Assembly (NCBI GenBank): GCA_958421035.1 | Contig: CATZKS010000008.1 | Location: 1 to 29,740, forward strand | Length of the DNA stretch: 29,740 nt | Source of the DNA: an uncultured Collinsella sp. | Lineage (GTDB): Bacteria; Actinomycetota; Coriobacteriia; Coriobacteriales; Coriobacteriaceae | Direction: 5' to 3' | Shown: positions 21,373 through 29,740 of the stretch, one piece after another | Numbering within the stretch: position 1 is the first letter of the stretch | How the letters are laid out: each line of letters begins with the position of its first letter | Notes under the pieces: generated by a model | Told to the model about the DNA's origin: nothing | Databases searched by the model: none | What the model saw: only the letters and a program-made list of their open reading frames with translations | Position numbers and translations under genes: made by a program

Positions 21373-23322
21373 CTAGAGCTCGCAAGCAACCTTGTAGCCA
21401 TCGCCGATGGCGTCGCGGATGTTGCCGCACTTGTTGGCATCGCCCAACACGTGGGTGGTAACGCCGGCTGCAGCAAGGTCGTCGGCCAACTTGGTATTGG
21501 GACGATAGCCCATGGCAAGTACCAGCGTATCGGCATCGGCGATGGTGTGGATCTCGCCGTCCTTTTCGTAGCTGATGGCATCCTCGGTAATCTCGGTCAC
21601 CTTGGCCTCGGTCAGCACGTGAACGCCCTTGGAGAGCATGCGCGTGATGAGCACCGCGCGACCGGCGCCGCCCTCGTTGGCGGCGAGCGTCTGGGTCATC
21701 TCGATGACGGTGACATCGCGATTGGCCGGTGACAGGTCGTTGACCAACGGGGCCAGGTAATCGGCCGTCTCGCAGCCAACGGTGCCGCCGCCCACGATGA
21801 CGATCTTCTTACCCGGGAAAGCCTTGCCACCCAGCAGGTCGTCAGCCGTCATAACCTGCTTAAAGCCCTGCATGAAGGCCGGGGCGATGGGCTCGGCGCC
21901 ATAGGCCAGGACAACCTCGGAACCCGCGTAGTCACGCTGAATGTCCTCGGCAGTAAGCTCGGTGCCAAATACGCACTTCACGCCGGCCTCGGCCAGACGA
22001 CGATACTGATACTTGATCACGCGGGTGAGTTCCTGCTTTGCCGGCGGCACGGCCGCAATACGCATCTCGCCGCCCGGCTCGTCCTGCTTATCCACGAGCA
22101 CCACGTTGTGGCCGCGCTTGGCGGCAATGTAGGCTGCCTCCATGCCCGCAGGACCAGCGCCCACAGCCAGTACGTTCTTGGCCTCGGCGGCAGGCTCGTA
22201 ACCGGCCTCGTCGCGCTCAACATCGGGATTGACGGTGCAGGAGATGCGCTTGCCAAACATAATGCCGTTCAGGCAGCGCAGGCAGCCGATGCAGGGGCGG
22301 ATATCGTCGGCGTTGCCGGCAGCGGCCTTGTTGCAGAACTCGGCATCGCACAGATTGGCGCGGCCCATCATGCAGATGTCGGCAGCACCGTCCTCGATCA
22401 GCTCCTCGGCGATCCAGGCTTCATTGATGCGGCCGACCGTGGCGACGGGAATGTTGACGTGCTTTTTAATCTCGCGCGAGCAGGCGGCATGCGAGGCCTG
22501 CTGCGTACCGGCGGCGGGAATCGCAGAGCCGCGCTTGATGGTGGTGCCGCCCGACACGTGAATCATGTCGACGCCGGCCTTCTCCAGACGACGCGAGACG
22601 TAGATCATGTCGTTGAGGGTCAGGCCGCCATCGGTGTACTCGTCGCCCGAGATACGGACGTCGATGATAAAGTCCTTGCCGCAGCGCTCGCGAATCTCGG
22701 CGATGACCTCGAGCAAGAAGCGCATACGGGCGTCGAGCGAGCCGCCGTACTCATCGGTACGCTTGTTGTAGAGCGGAGTCAAAAAGCCGCCGAGCATACC
22801 GTGGGCGTGCGCCGCATGGACTTCGACGCCATCGACACCGGCCTTCTGCATACGCACGGCAGCGTCGCCAAACTGATGCGTGAGCTCGTGAATCTCATCG
22901 ACCGTGATAGGACGCGGTGCCTCGCGGGCATAGGACGGGCCCACAAAGGACGGAGCAATCAGGCGCGGCGTGCCCGGAATGTTAAAGGCCATGTAGGCGG
23001 GGTGGAAGAGCTGCGGCATAATCTTGCAGCCATACTCATGGACGGCCGCGGCGAGCTTTTCCCAGCCAGGGATAAACGTGTCGTCGTAGCAGCACATGTC
23101 ACCCGGCAGATAGGTATAGGTGGGCTCGACCGTCACGACCTCGGTAATGATGAGGCCCACGCCGCCCTTGGCGCGGGCACGGTAATGATCGACCAAGTCG
23201 TCGGTCACATAGCCATGATCGGCCAGGTTGGTGGACACCGGCGGCATAAAGACGCGGTTCTTGACCTCGGTCGTACCGACCTTGATCGGACTAAAGAGCA
23301 TCGGGTAGGCGGAGGACTCCAT
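21373..23322 (-). CDS. Fe-S flavoprotein, old yellow enzyme / 2,4-dienoyl-CoA reductase type
   Basis: The 649-residue protein has an N-terminal FMN-binding TIM barrel of the old-yellow-enzyme family (about 1-335, with HAAHAHGMLGGFLTP and EYGGSLDAR). A 4Fe-4S cysteine set follows (C344, C347, C350, C362; CIGCLRC...SC), then an FAD/NAD(P) pyridine-nucleotide oxidoreductase region (AVGAGPAGMEAAY near 390 and IVGGGTVGCETADYL near 510). This layout occurs in 2,4-dienoyl-CoA reductase, enoate reductases, trimethylamine dehydrogenase and BaiCD/BaiH bile-acid enzymes, so the substrate, probably an enoate or enone, cannot be fixed. The cysteine spacing CxxCxxC fits the trimethylamine-dehydrogenase-like branch. 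AAAGGA precedes the ATG. It stands alone, convergent with the isomerase operon. Confidence 0.85.
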   Translation of the reverse strand: MESSAYPMLFSPIKVGTTEVKNRVFMPPVSTNLADHGYVTDDLVDHYRARAKGGVGLIITEVVTVEPTYTYLPGDMCCYDDTFIPGWEKLAAAVHEYGCKIMPQLFHPAYMAFNIPGTPRLIAPSFVGPSYAREAPRPITVDEIHELTHQFGDAAVRMQKAGVDGVEVHAAHAHGMLGGFLTPLYNKRTDEYGGSLDARMRFLLEVIAEIRERCGKDFIIDVRISGDEYTDGGLTLNDMIYVSRRLEKAGVDMIHVSGGTTIKRGSAIPAAGTQQASHAACSREIKKHVNIPVATVGRINEAWIAEELIEDGAADICMMGRANLCDAEFCNKAAAGNADDIRPCIGCLRCLNGIMFGKRISCTVNPDVERDEAGYEPAAEAKNVLAVGAGPAGMEAAYIAAKRGHNVVLVDKQDEPGGEMRIAAVPPAKQELTRVIKYQYRRLAEAGVKCVFGTELTAEDIQRDYAGSEVVLAYGAEPIAPAFMQGFKQVMTADDLLGGKAFPGKKIVIVGGGTVGCETADYLAPLVNDLSPANRDVTVIEMTQTLAANEGGAGRAVLITRMLSKGVHVLTEAKVTEITEDAISYEKDGEIHTIADADTLVLAMGYRPNTKLADDLAAAGVTTHVLGDANKCGNIRDAIGDGYKVACEL

Positions 23323-23433
23323 CCAGGGTTCCTTTCATTTGAGCCGCTCGGCGGCAGTTGCTGACGTACCTATCGTATCAGTATCCGCCGCATTCGTACT
23401 CGCTCGCACTCCCCACTTTCAATCCCGATCCTC

Positions 23434-23506
23434 AAAAAAAGTTGCGGTGGAATACGGAGTAGATGAGGCTTTTAACAGCCAAAACAGTCCGTATTTCACC
23501 GCAACT
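23434..23506 (-). repeat. 67-nt palindromic repeat, copy 3, serving as kdp terminator
   Basis: The repeat proper is 23440-23506 (AGTTGCGGTGGAATACGG, complement at the right end); inner arms pair less well than in the other copies. On the minus strand it is followed at once by seven T (23440-23434), giving a complete intrinsic terminator 64 bases after kdpC. In this copy the interspersed repeat seems to have taken on a terminator role. Confidence 0.7.
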
Positions 23507-23569
23507 GATGAGCGGGGTGGAATTGAGGACTCAGATAGTCAGTCATGCCCTCATCCGCCACTCCCTCAC

Positions 23570-24160
23570 CTACAGCGCGCCGTCCAGCATAAGGTTCACC
23601 TTGAGCACGTTGACCGTGGGCTCGCCGAACACGCCGAGGAAACGGCCCTTGGTGCACTGGGCGATGATCTCGCGAACCTCGCCTTCACTCTTGCCCGTGG
23701 CCTTCGCCAGGCGCGGGACCTGGTACTCGGCGGCATCGGGAGAGATCTCGGGGTCGAGCCCTGAGCCGGAACACGTCACCAGGTCGACGGGCACAGCGTC
23801 CATATCGGCATCGGGGTTGGCGGCGCGGATCTTCTTCACGCGCGCATCCACAAGCTGCCGATACTCCTCACTCGCCGGGGACAGGTTGGATGGGGCACCA
23901 TACGCCATGAGCTCGCCATCTTCGCCTTCGAAAATTGACACGTTCTGGATGCGGCCCCACATGTGATCCTCATCCTCGAAGTTCTGGCCGATGAGCTCGG
24001 AACCCACAACCTTGCCGTCGACCGTAATGAGCGAACCGTTCGCCTGATACGGGAACGCAACCTGGGCAATGCCGGTCACGACAAGCGTATAGCCCAGGCC
24101 GCAGACAACGGTAAACAGCGCGAACACGCCCAGTGCGCGCGATGCAACACCTTTGAACAT
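23570..24160 (-). CDS. kdpC: potassium-transporting ATPase subunit KdpC
   Basis: KdpC (196 residues) is the single-span subunit that stabilises the KdpFABC high-affinity K+ pump and increases its ATP affinity. A membrane helix is at about 8-33 (ALGVFALFTVVCGLGYTLVV) and the extracytoplasmic domain carries the family motifs GSELIGQNF, YGAPSNLSPAS, VTCSGSGLDPEISPDAA and GEPTVNVLKVNL. The ATG at 24160 is preferred over an in-frame GTG four codons earlier, because GGAGG sits just upstream of it. It follows kdpB by 12 bases and is the last gene of the operon. Confidence 0.95.
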   Translation of the reverse strand: MFKGVASRALGVFALFTVVCGLGYTLVVTGIAQVAFPYQANGSLITVDGKVVGSELIGQNFEDEDHMWGRIQNVSIFEGEDGELMAYGAPSNLSPASEEYRQLVDARVKKIRAANPDADMDAVPVDLVTCSGSGLDPEISPDAAEYQVPRLAKATGKSEGEVREIIAQCTKGRFLGVFGEPTVNVLKVNLMLDGAL

Positions 24161-24172
24161 ACAAACCTCCAC

Positions 24173-26227
24173 TTACATAATGCCGCAGAACGCGAGCAGC
24201 ATGTCGATGAGCTTGATGAATACGAACGGGGCAACGATGCCGCCCAGACCCCACACGAGCAGGTTGTGGGTCAGCAGCTGTCCGGACGGGACCTCGCGGT
24301 ACTTAACGCCCTTCAGCGCGGCCGGGATCAGCGCGACGATAACGAGCGCGTTATAGATGATGGCCGAAAGAACCGCGGACAGCGGGCTTGCCAGACCGAG
24401 GATGTTGAGGGCGTCCAACCCGGGGTAGATCGGCGAGAACAGGGCCGGGATGATAGCGAAGTACTTCGCCATGTCGTTGGCCACCGAGAAGGTCGTGAGC
24501 GAACCGCGGGTCATGAGCAGCTGCTTGCCGATACGCACGACCTCGATGAGCTTGGTGGGGCTGGTGTCGAGGTCGACCATGTTGCCGGCCTCCTTGGCAG
24601 CCTGGGTGCCCGTGTTCATGGCCACGGCGACATCCGCCTGCGCCAGCGCCGGCGCGTCGTTGGTGCCGTCGCCGGTCATGGCGACCAGGTGGCCCTCACG
24701 CTGGAACTCGCGGATCTTCTCGAGCTTGCCCTCAGGGGTGGCCTCGGCCAGGAAGTCGTCAACGCCGGCCTCGGCGGCGATTGCCGCGGCGGTGAGCGGG
24801 TTGTCGCCCGTCACCATGATGGTCTTGATGCCCATCTTGCGCAGGTCGGCGAACTTCTCCTTAACGCCGGACTTGATGATGTCCTTGAGGTACACAACGC
24901 CCAGCACGCGGCAGTTCTTGGTCACGACCAGCGGGGTGCCGCCGGCCTTGGCGATGCGCTCGACGGCCTCGTCGCACTCCTGGGAGAACACGCCGCCGGC
25001 TGCCTCCACATAGGTGCGCACGGAATCGGCAGCGCCCTTGCGGATCTCATTGCCCTCGTAGTTCACACCGGACATGCGGGTCGCCGCGGTGAAGGGGATG
25101 AACTCCATACCCTTATCCTCGAGTGTGCGGCCGCGCAGACCGAACTGCTCCTTGGCGAGCACGACGATGGAACGGCCTTCGGGGGTCTCGTCGGCCAGCG
25201 AGGAAAGCTGGGCGGCATCGGCCAGCTCCGCGGGATCGATGCCGTCGACCGGGATGAACTCGGCGGCTTGGCGGTTACCCAGGGTGATGGTGCCGGTCTT
25301 GTCGAGCATGAGGATGTCGACGTCGCCGGCGGCCTCGATGGCGCGGCCGGACATGGCCAGCACGTTGGCCTCGTTCAGACGGCTCATGCCGGCGATGCCG
25401 ATGGCGGAAAGAAGGGCGCCGATGGTAGTAGGAGCCAGGCACACGAGCAGCGCCACGAGCGTGGTCACGGCCGTGGGGTTGTCCATGTCGTTAAGACCGA
25501 CCGAGAAGCAGGAGTAACAATACAGGGCCAGCGTGACCAGGATAAAGACGATGGAGAGGGCCACCAGGAAGATCTCCAGAGCGATCTCGTTAGGGGTCTT
25601 CTTGCGCGCGGCACCCTCGACCATCGCGATCATTTTGTCCAGGAAGCTCTGGCCGGGCTCACTGGAGATCTTGACGATGATCCAGTCGGACAGCACCGTG
25701 GTACCACCGGTAACGGCAGAGCGGTCGCCGCCGGCCTCGCGGACCACGGGGGCGGACTCGCCGGTGATGGCGGACTCGTCAACGGAAGCAGCGCCCTCGA
25801 TGACGTCGCCGTCGCCGGGAATCTGCTCGCCGGCGCGTACGATCACCAGGTCGCCGCGCGTGAGCTCGGTGCCGGGAACGACGGTGAAGTGCTCCTTGTC
25901 CTCAACGGACTCGATGCGATGGGCCTCGACATCCTTCTTGGCCGCACGCAGGGAATCGGCCTGGGCCTTACCGCGGCCCTCGGCAAGCGCCTCGGCGAAG
26001 TTCGAGAACAGGTCGGTAAGCCACAGGATGACCGCGATGGCGACCACATAGTAGGCGGGCACACCCGCGTCCTGCACACCGAAAATGGAAGCGACGGCCA
26101 GGACGGAGGTCATGACGGCGGAAAGCCACACCAGGAACATGACCGGGTTTTGAATCTGGACGCGAGGATCCAGCTTGGCAAACGAGTCGCGGACCGCGCG
26201 GCCCATCATGTCTTTTTGCATAGTCAT
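24173..26227 (-). CDS. kdpB: potassium-transporting P-type ATPase subunit KdpB
   Basis: KdpB (684 residues) is the catalytic P-type ATPase subunit of the Kdp K+ pump. Visible motifs are TGES in the actuator domain, phosphorylated Asp309 in DKTGTIT, and GDGTNDAPALAQADV in the hinge; the hydrophobic helices of a type IA pump are in their usual places. The start at 26227 (MTMQKDMMGR) is preceded by AAAGGAGGG nine bases upstream; the ATG two codons later is an alternative. It lies 16 bases after kdpA, so transcription and translation are coupled within the kdpFABC operon. Confidence 0.97.
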   Translation of the reverse strand: MTMQKDMMGRAVRDSFAKLDPRVQIQNPVMFLVWLSAVMTSVLAVASIFGVQDAGVPAYYVVAIAVILWLTDLFSNFAEALAEGRGKAQADSLRAAKKDVEAHRIESVEDKEHFTVVPGTELTRGDLVIVRAGEQIPGDGDVIEGAASVDESAITGESAPVVREAGGDRSAVTGGTTVLSDWIIVKISSEPGQSFLDKMIAMVEGAARKKTPNEIALEIFLVALSIVFILVTLALYCYSCFSVGLNDMDNPTAVTTLVALLVCLAPTTIGALLSAIGIAGMSRLNEANVLAMSGRAIEAAGDVDILMLDKTGTITLGNRQAAEFIPVDGIDPAELADAAQLSSLADETPEGRSIVVLAKEQFGLRGRTLEDKGMEFIPFTAATRMSGVNYEGNEIRKGAADSVRTYVEAAGGVFSQECDEAVERIAKAGGTPLVVTKNCRVLGVVYLKDIIKSGVKEKFADLRKMGIKTIMVTGDNPLTAAAIAAEAGVDDFLAEATPEGKLEKIREFQREGHLVAMTGDGTNDAPALAQADVAVAMNTGTQAAKEAGNMVDLDTSPTKLIEVVRIGKQLLMTRGSLTTFSVANDMAKYFAIIPALFSPIYPGLDALNILGLASPLSAVLSAIIYNALVIVALIPAALKGVKYREVPSGQLLTHNLLVWGLGGIVAPFVFIKLIDMLLAFCGIM

Positions 26228-26243
26228 AAATCTGCGCCCTCCT

Positions 26244-28067
26244 TTACGCAATCATCTGGAAGAACTCGGCAACGGGGCCAAGCGCCAGGGCCGGAAAGAA
26301 GCTCAGGGCACCGATCAGCAGAACGATGAACACGAGCAGGAATACGAACATGCCGTTGGTGGTAGACAAGGTACCGGCGCTCTCGGCGACCTTACCCTTC
26401 TTGGCCAGCGAGCCGGCGATAGCCAGCGTACCGATGATGGGCATGAAGCGGGCGAACAGCATCTCGAGGCCGAGCATGACGTTGATCCAGGGAATGTTGC
26501 AGTTCATGCCTGCAAACGCCGAGCCGTTGTTGCCGCCGCATGAGGTGAAGGCATACAGCGCCTCGGAGAAGCCGTGCGCGCCACCATTGTTGAGCTGGTC
26601 GGCAAGACCGGGCACCATGCAGGCGATGGCCGAGCACACCAGAATGGCAAACGGAGTTGCCAAGCACAGGACAACTGCCCAGCGCATCTCGCCCGGCTCG
26701 ATCTTCTTGCCCAGGAACTCAGGCGTGCGTCCGACCATGAGGCCGGCGATGAACACTGTGAGGATGGCGAAGCCGATCATGCCGTACAGGCCGCAGCCCA
26801 CGCCGCCGAAGACGACCTCGCCCAGAGCAATCTGGAGCATCTGGACAAAACCGCCCAGCGGGGTGTAGGAGTCGTGCATGGAGTTAACCGAGCCGTTGGA
26901 AGCAGCCGTCGTGAAAGCAGACCAGGTAGAAGAGGAGGCGATACCGAAACGGCTCTCCTTGCCCTCCATGTTGCCGCCGGCCTGGCCGTCGGTCATCTCG
27001 ATATTGACCGCTCCGCCATCGGCCAGCTGCGGGGTGCCCGCATGCTCGTTGACGGCGATGATGCCGGTGAAGATCACCAGCAGGATGAACATGGCGGCAA
27101 AGATGGCCTTGCCCTGCTTGGTGTTCTTGACGCCGATACCGAAGGCGAAGCAACAGGCGGCCGGGATCAGCAGCAGGCTGGTCATCTCGATGATGTTGGT
27201 GAAGGCACTGGGGTTCTCATACGGATGGGCGGAGTTCACGCCGAAGAAGCCGCCGCCGTTGGTGCCGGACTGCTTGATGGCGACCTGAGGAGCCGCGGGA
27301 CCCTGGGGCAGGAACTGCTCGGTGACCACGCGCGCGCCCTCGACAACCTTGCCGTCGACCTTGACCGTGTCGCCCTCGATCTGGGCGCCGTCGATGACGC
27401 TCCAGCCGCCGTCTGCATTAGGCTGAACAGCGACGGGTTCTACGAGCTCAGCCTTCTGAGCCGGCTGGAAGTTGGAGATGACGCCACCGGCAGCCAGGCA
27501 GATGCCGAACACGAGGTTCAGCGGAATGAGCACATACAGGACGGTGCGGGTGAGGTCGACCCAGAAGGAACCCAGACCCTGCTCCTTGACCTGACGGAAG
27601 CTGCGGATCAGCGCGAACATGACCGCGATACCGGTGCCAGCGGAAACGAAGTTCTGCACAGTGAGACCCATGAACTGCACAAGGTAGGACAGGGTGGTCT
27701 CACCGGAGTAGGACTGCCAGTTGGTGTTGGTTATGAAGGAAGCAGCCGTATTGAACGACAGGTCCCATGACACACCCGGCAGGTGCTGGGGATTGCCTGG
27801 CAAGAAGGACTGAAGCGCCTGGAGTGCCACAAGAGTCACGAGGCCGATCCCCGAAAAGACCAGCACGCTCGCCAGATAGCGCCTACACCCCATCTGTTCT
27901 GCCGCGTCGATGCGAAGCAGACGATAGACGCCACGCTCCACAGGAGCAATCACAGGCGACAGGAACGTATGCTCACCATCCATGATATGGGCCATGAACC
28001 GACCGAGCGGAACGGCCAGGACGACGAGTACGGCAAAGTACAAGATGTACTGAATCGCAGCGTCCAT
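26244..28067 (-). CDS. kdpA: potassium-transporting ATPase subunit KdpA
   Basis: KdpA (607 residues) is the channel-like K+-binding subunit related to the Trk/Ktr superfamily. The four filter regions are present: ITNTNWQSYSGE, SGTNGGGFFGVNSAHPYENP, DSYTPLGG and TSCGGNNGSAFAG. It is somewhat longer than the ~557 residues of E. coli KdpA, mainly because of an extracytoplasmic insertion (about 215-262) before the second filter. The start codon is three bases after the kdpF stop; the only Shine-Dalgarno-like AGGAG lies inside kdpF about 13 bases upstream, so coupling to kdpF translation is likely. Confidence 0.95.
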   Translation of the reverse strand: MDAAIQYILYFAVLVVLAVPLGRFMAHIMDGEHTFLSPVIAPVERGVYRLLRIDAAEQMGCRRYLASVLVFSGIGLVTLVALQALQSFLPGNPQHLPGVSWDLSFNTAASFITNTNWQSYSGETTLSYLVQFMGLTVQNFVSAGTGIAVMFALIRSFRQVKEQGLGSFWVDLTRTVLYVLIPLNLVFGICLAAGGVISNFQPAQKAELVEPVAVQPNADGGWSVIDGAQIEGDTVKVDGKVVEGARVVTEQFLPQGPAAPQVAIKQSGTNGGGFFGVNSAHPYENPSAFTNIIEMTSLLLIPAACCFAFGIGVKNTKQGKAIFAAMFILLVIFTGIIAVNEHAGTPQLADGGAVNIEMTDGQAGGNMEGKESRFGIASSSTWSAFTTAASNGSVNSMHDSYTPLGGFVQMLQIALGEVVFGGVGCGLYGMIGFAILTVFIAGLMVGRTPEFLGKKIEPGEMRWAVVLCLATPFAILVCSAIACMVPGLADQLNNGGAHGFSEALYAFTSCGGNNGSAFAGMNCNIPWINVMLGLEMLFARFMPIIGTLAIAGSLAKKGKVAESAGTLSTTNGMFVFLLVFIVLLIGALSFFPALALGPVAEFFQMIA

Positions 28068-28070
28068 AGT

Positions 28071-28157
28071 TTACGAATCACTCCTCATCAGAATGTAGAT
28101 GTAATAGATAAGAAGTCCAATGCAGACGACTCCGATGATGGGAATGAGGATGTCCAT
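28071..28157 (-). CDS. kdpF: KdpF small membrane subunit
   Basis: A 28-codon ORF directly before kdpA encodes MDILIPIIGVVCIGLLIYYI followed by eight residues ending in RSDS. This is a single hydrophobic helix with a basic/polar tail, typical of KdpF (~29 residues), which stabilises the KdpABC complex. AAAGGGG lies six bases upstream of the ATG. It is the first gene of the operon and overlaps the ribosome-binding region of kdpA. Confidence 0.88.
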   Translation of the reverse strand: MDILIPIIGVVCIGLLIYYIYILMRSDS

Positions 28158-28270
28158 TTACCGCCCCTTTCACACGCGGTCCGATGTCTCGGACGCCTGC
28201 CCTCGCAAGCGTCTGGGGACAGTAAACGCTTCTAGGGATTAAAGAGGCGTGAGGGCCGGGGCTCACGTCC

Positions 28271-28292
28271 TTAAGATGCCGTAAAGATGCAG
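28271..28292 (-). promoter_or_regulatory. candidate KdpE box: 11-bp direct repeat
   Basis: On the plus strand, TTAAGATGCCG (28271-28281) is followed by TAAAGATGCAG (28282-28292), a direct repeat with exact 11-bp period, the layout used by OmpR/PhoB-family regulators such as KdpE. It lies about 115 bases upstream of kdpF; on the minus strand TTTAAT (28243-28238) could be the -10 box. The 244-bp divergent region also holds three small hairpins (28179-28194, 28207-28231, 28248-28267) and a TATACT at 28323-28328 that could serve kdpD. Confidence 0.5.
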
Positions 28293-28401
28293 GTAGAAAG
28301 CACTATTGCAGCTGCAGTGCGCCTATACTCGACCTCGCGAGCATACAGTGGTGTCTTCACCGCGTATGCACGCATGGACAACGCTTCAGAAAGGCTACGC
28401 T

Positions 28402-29740
28402 ATGCAGCGCGACGCATCGGACACTCGCGTCAATCCAGACCTCATCCTCAAGGCAATTGAGAAAGACGGGGTCGCCGATGACACTCGAACCAGCCGGGGA
28501 CACCTCAAAATTTTCTTTGGCTACGCTGCTGGCACAGGCAAAACCTATGCGATGCTTCAAGCCGCCCACGCCGCCAAGCGGCGAGGTGTCGACGTCGTCG
28601 CGGGATACATCGAGCCGCACGAACGTCCGGCAACTGCCCATCTTGCACAAGGGCTTGAGAACGTGCCCTGTAAACTCATCGAGCACAACGGCATTGCGCT
28701 CAGCGAGTTCGATCTAGATGCGGCTATCGAGCGCGCCCCTCAGCTCATCCTTGTCGACGAGCTCGCCCATACGAATGCGCCGGGGTCTCGCCACGACAAA
28801 CGCTATCAAGACGTCGAGGAACTTCTACATGCGGGCATCGACGTCTATACGACCGTGAACGTTCAGCATATCGAGAGCCTAAACGACATGGTTGCATCCA
28901 TCACCGGCGTTGTCGTGAGCGAACGAATCCCCGACCGTATCTTCGATGATGCCGACCAGGTCGAGCTCGTCGACATAGAGCCCGAAGACCTACTTGAGCG
29001 CCTTCGCGCCGGCCTCGTCTACCGTCCCGCACAAGCCGACCGAGCGCAACAGCATTTTTTTACCGTCGAGAACCTCACCGCACTCCGAGAAATCGCGCTG
29101 CGCCGCTGCGCCGATCGCACCGGTCACCTCACAGACGCCGCACGCGTGCTGGGAAACCGTGACTACTACACCAGGGAGCGTATCTTAGTCTGTGTCTCCC
29201 CGGCGCCGACCAATCCCCGCATCATCCGTGCCGCCGCACGCATGGCGAAAGCGTTTCGCAGCGAACTCGTCGCCCTGTTCGTAGAGAGCCCGCGCACGCA
29301 AGCCATGAGCGATGATGAGCGCGCCAAGCTTGCAGCCAATATCGCCCTAGCCGAGCAGCTCGGAGCACATATGGAAACCGTCTATGGCGACGACATCGCG
29401 TTTCAGATCTCCGAGTTCGCGCGCCTGTCGGGTATTTCGAAGATCGTCATGGGGCGCACGGGCGAGCGCAGCAGCGTCCGTCAGGCCCTCTTCGGCCGCA
29501 AATCTCTCGTAGAACAGCTCATAACATTCGCCCCGAACCTCGACATTTACATCATTCCAGAACAGTCGACTCCGCCCTCCCGACCCAAAGGACGCCGCCA
29601 TGCGCTCGCCCTGCAGCCGCCCAGCAGCCGAAACGTGCTTCGCACGCTGGCCCTCTCTCTTGCCGCCACGGCGATCGGCACGGCTTTCCGCCATCTGGGA
29701 TTTGCCGACTCCAGCATCATATCCCTCTATATCTTCACGG
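28402..29740 (+). CDS. kdpD: sensor histidine kinase KdpD, N-terminal part
   Basis: The frame is open from the ATG at 28402 to the right edge (446 codons), so only the N-terminal half is seen. It has the KdpD signature: Walker A GYAAGTGKT (40-48), VDELAHTNAPGSRHDKRYQD, and VNVQHIESLND. A universal-stress-protein-like domain follows (about 250-375, ILVCVSPAPTNPRIIRAA ... ISKIVMGRTGER). The first membrane helix begins near residue 413. The kinase core and any kdpE lie beyond the window. KdpD senses K+ limitation or c-di-AMP/ionic state and phosphorylates KdpE to induce kdpFABC, here divergently placed. GAAAGG lies upstream of the ATG. Confidence 0.93.
   Translation, partial: MQRDASDTRVNPDLILKAIEKDGVADDTRTSRGHLKIFFGYAAGTGKTYAMLQAAHAAKRRGVDVVAGYIEPHERPATAHLAQGLENVPCKLIEHNGIALSEFDLDAAIERAPQLILVDELAHTNAPGSRHDKRYQDVEELLHAGIDVYTTVNVQHIESLNDMVASITGVVVSERIPDRIFDDADQVELVDIEPEDLLERLRAGLVYRPAQADRAQQHFFTVENLTALREIALRRCADRTGHLTDAARVLGNRDYYTRERILVCVSPAPTNPRIIRAAARMAKAFRSELVALFVESPRTQAMSDDERAKLAANIALAEQLGAHMETVYGDDIAFQISEFARLSGISKIVMGRTGERSSVRQALFGRKSLVEQLITFAPNLDIYIIPEQSTPPSRPKGRRHALALQPPSSRNVLRTLALSLAATAIGTAFRHLGFADSSIISLYIFT

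Noticed and set aside
23963..26329. 788-codon open frame on the plus strand
   Set aside because: It is antisense to kdpB/kdpC, which have clear catalytic motifs; long antisense frames are common in GC-rich genes with strong third-position bias. No family motif is seen in it.
28158..28300. c-di-AMP (ydaO-type) riboswitch before kdpFABC
   Set aside because: Such switches can control K+ genes, but I could not find its conserved core; only three small independent hairpins are visible.

Overview
The window is high-GC and gene-dense, with actinobacterial-type genes: a GlnR-like orphan regulator beside a glutamine synthetase homologue, a KdpFABC/KdpD potassium system, NAD-dependent ligase and LacI/GntR-controlled sugar-acid genes. 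Protein style and the abundance of hairpin intergenic repeats suggest a gut coriobacterium of the Collinsella type. That placement is inference from family resemblance; no rRNA gene is present to confirm it.

Layout. 1-1.6 kb: the 3' part of a MATE exporter and a MerR/BmrR-type regulator. 1.6-4.0 kb: ligA (minus) with a small overlapping ORF at its 3' end, then a gene-free 450 bp holding a MITE-like inverted-repeat element. 4.5-6.0 kb: an HtrA-type membrane-anchored protease. 6.2-8.2 kb: a glnA-like gene followed by a GlnR-like regulator, with a GlnR-type box upstream. 8.3-11.5 kb: a LacI repressor divergent from kdgK-kdgA. 11.5-15.2 kb: many palindromic repeats, a GntR/FCD regulator, a YczE-like membrane protein and an AAA ATPase preceded by a 10-bp tandem repeat. 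15.2-19.4 kb: an IlvD/Edd dehydratase and GntP permease divergent from a FadR-type regulator. 19.6-21.3 kb: an SDR dehydrogenase and an RpiB-like isomerase resembling DhuD/DhuI. 21.4-23.3 kb: an Fe-S/flavin old-yellow-enzyme oxidoreductase. 23.6-29.7 kb: kdpFABC (minus) divergent from kdpD, which runs off the end.

How it works together. The central theme is 2-keto-3-deoxygluconate (KDG). DhuI/DhuD would bring unsaturated uronate products to KDG, GntP plus the IlvD/Edd dehydratase would bring an aldonate such as gluconate to a 2-keto-3-deoxy acid, and KdgK plus KdgA finish the route to pyruvate and glyceraldehyde-3-phosphate. The same LacI-type operator, at nearly the same distance from a TATACT -10 box, lies before kdgK and before the YczE-like gene, placing that membrane protein in the regulon.

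The most notable signal is a pair of structured RNA elements shared by these two transcripts. One is an 18-bp leader hairpin with a conserved 22-nt loop (9508-9565 and 12872-12929). The other is a larger multi-stem RNA directly upstream of kdgA and of the yczE-like gene (10717-10846 and 12951-13075), with an identical 18-nt joining segment and covarying stems. I do not recognise it as a known riboswitch class. Also notable are a glutamine synthetase homologue lacking several metal/catalytic residues and a family of exactly 67-nt hairpin repeats.
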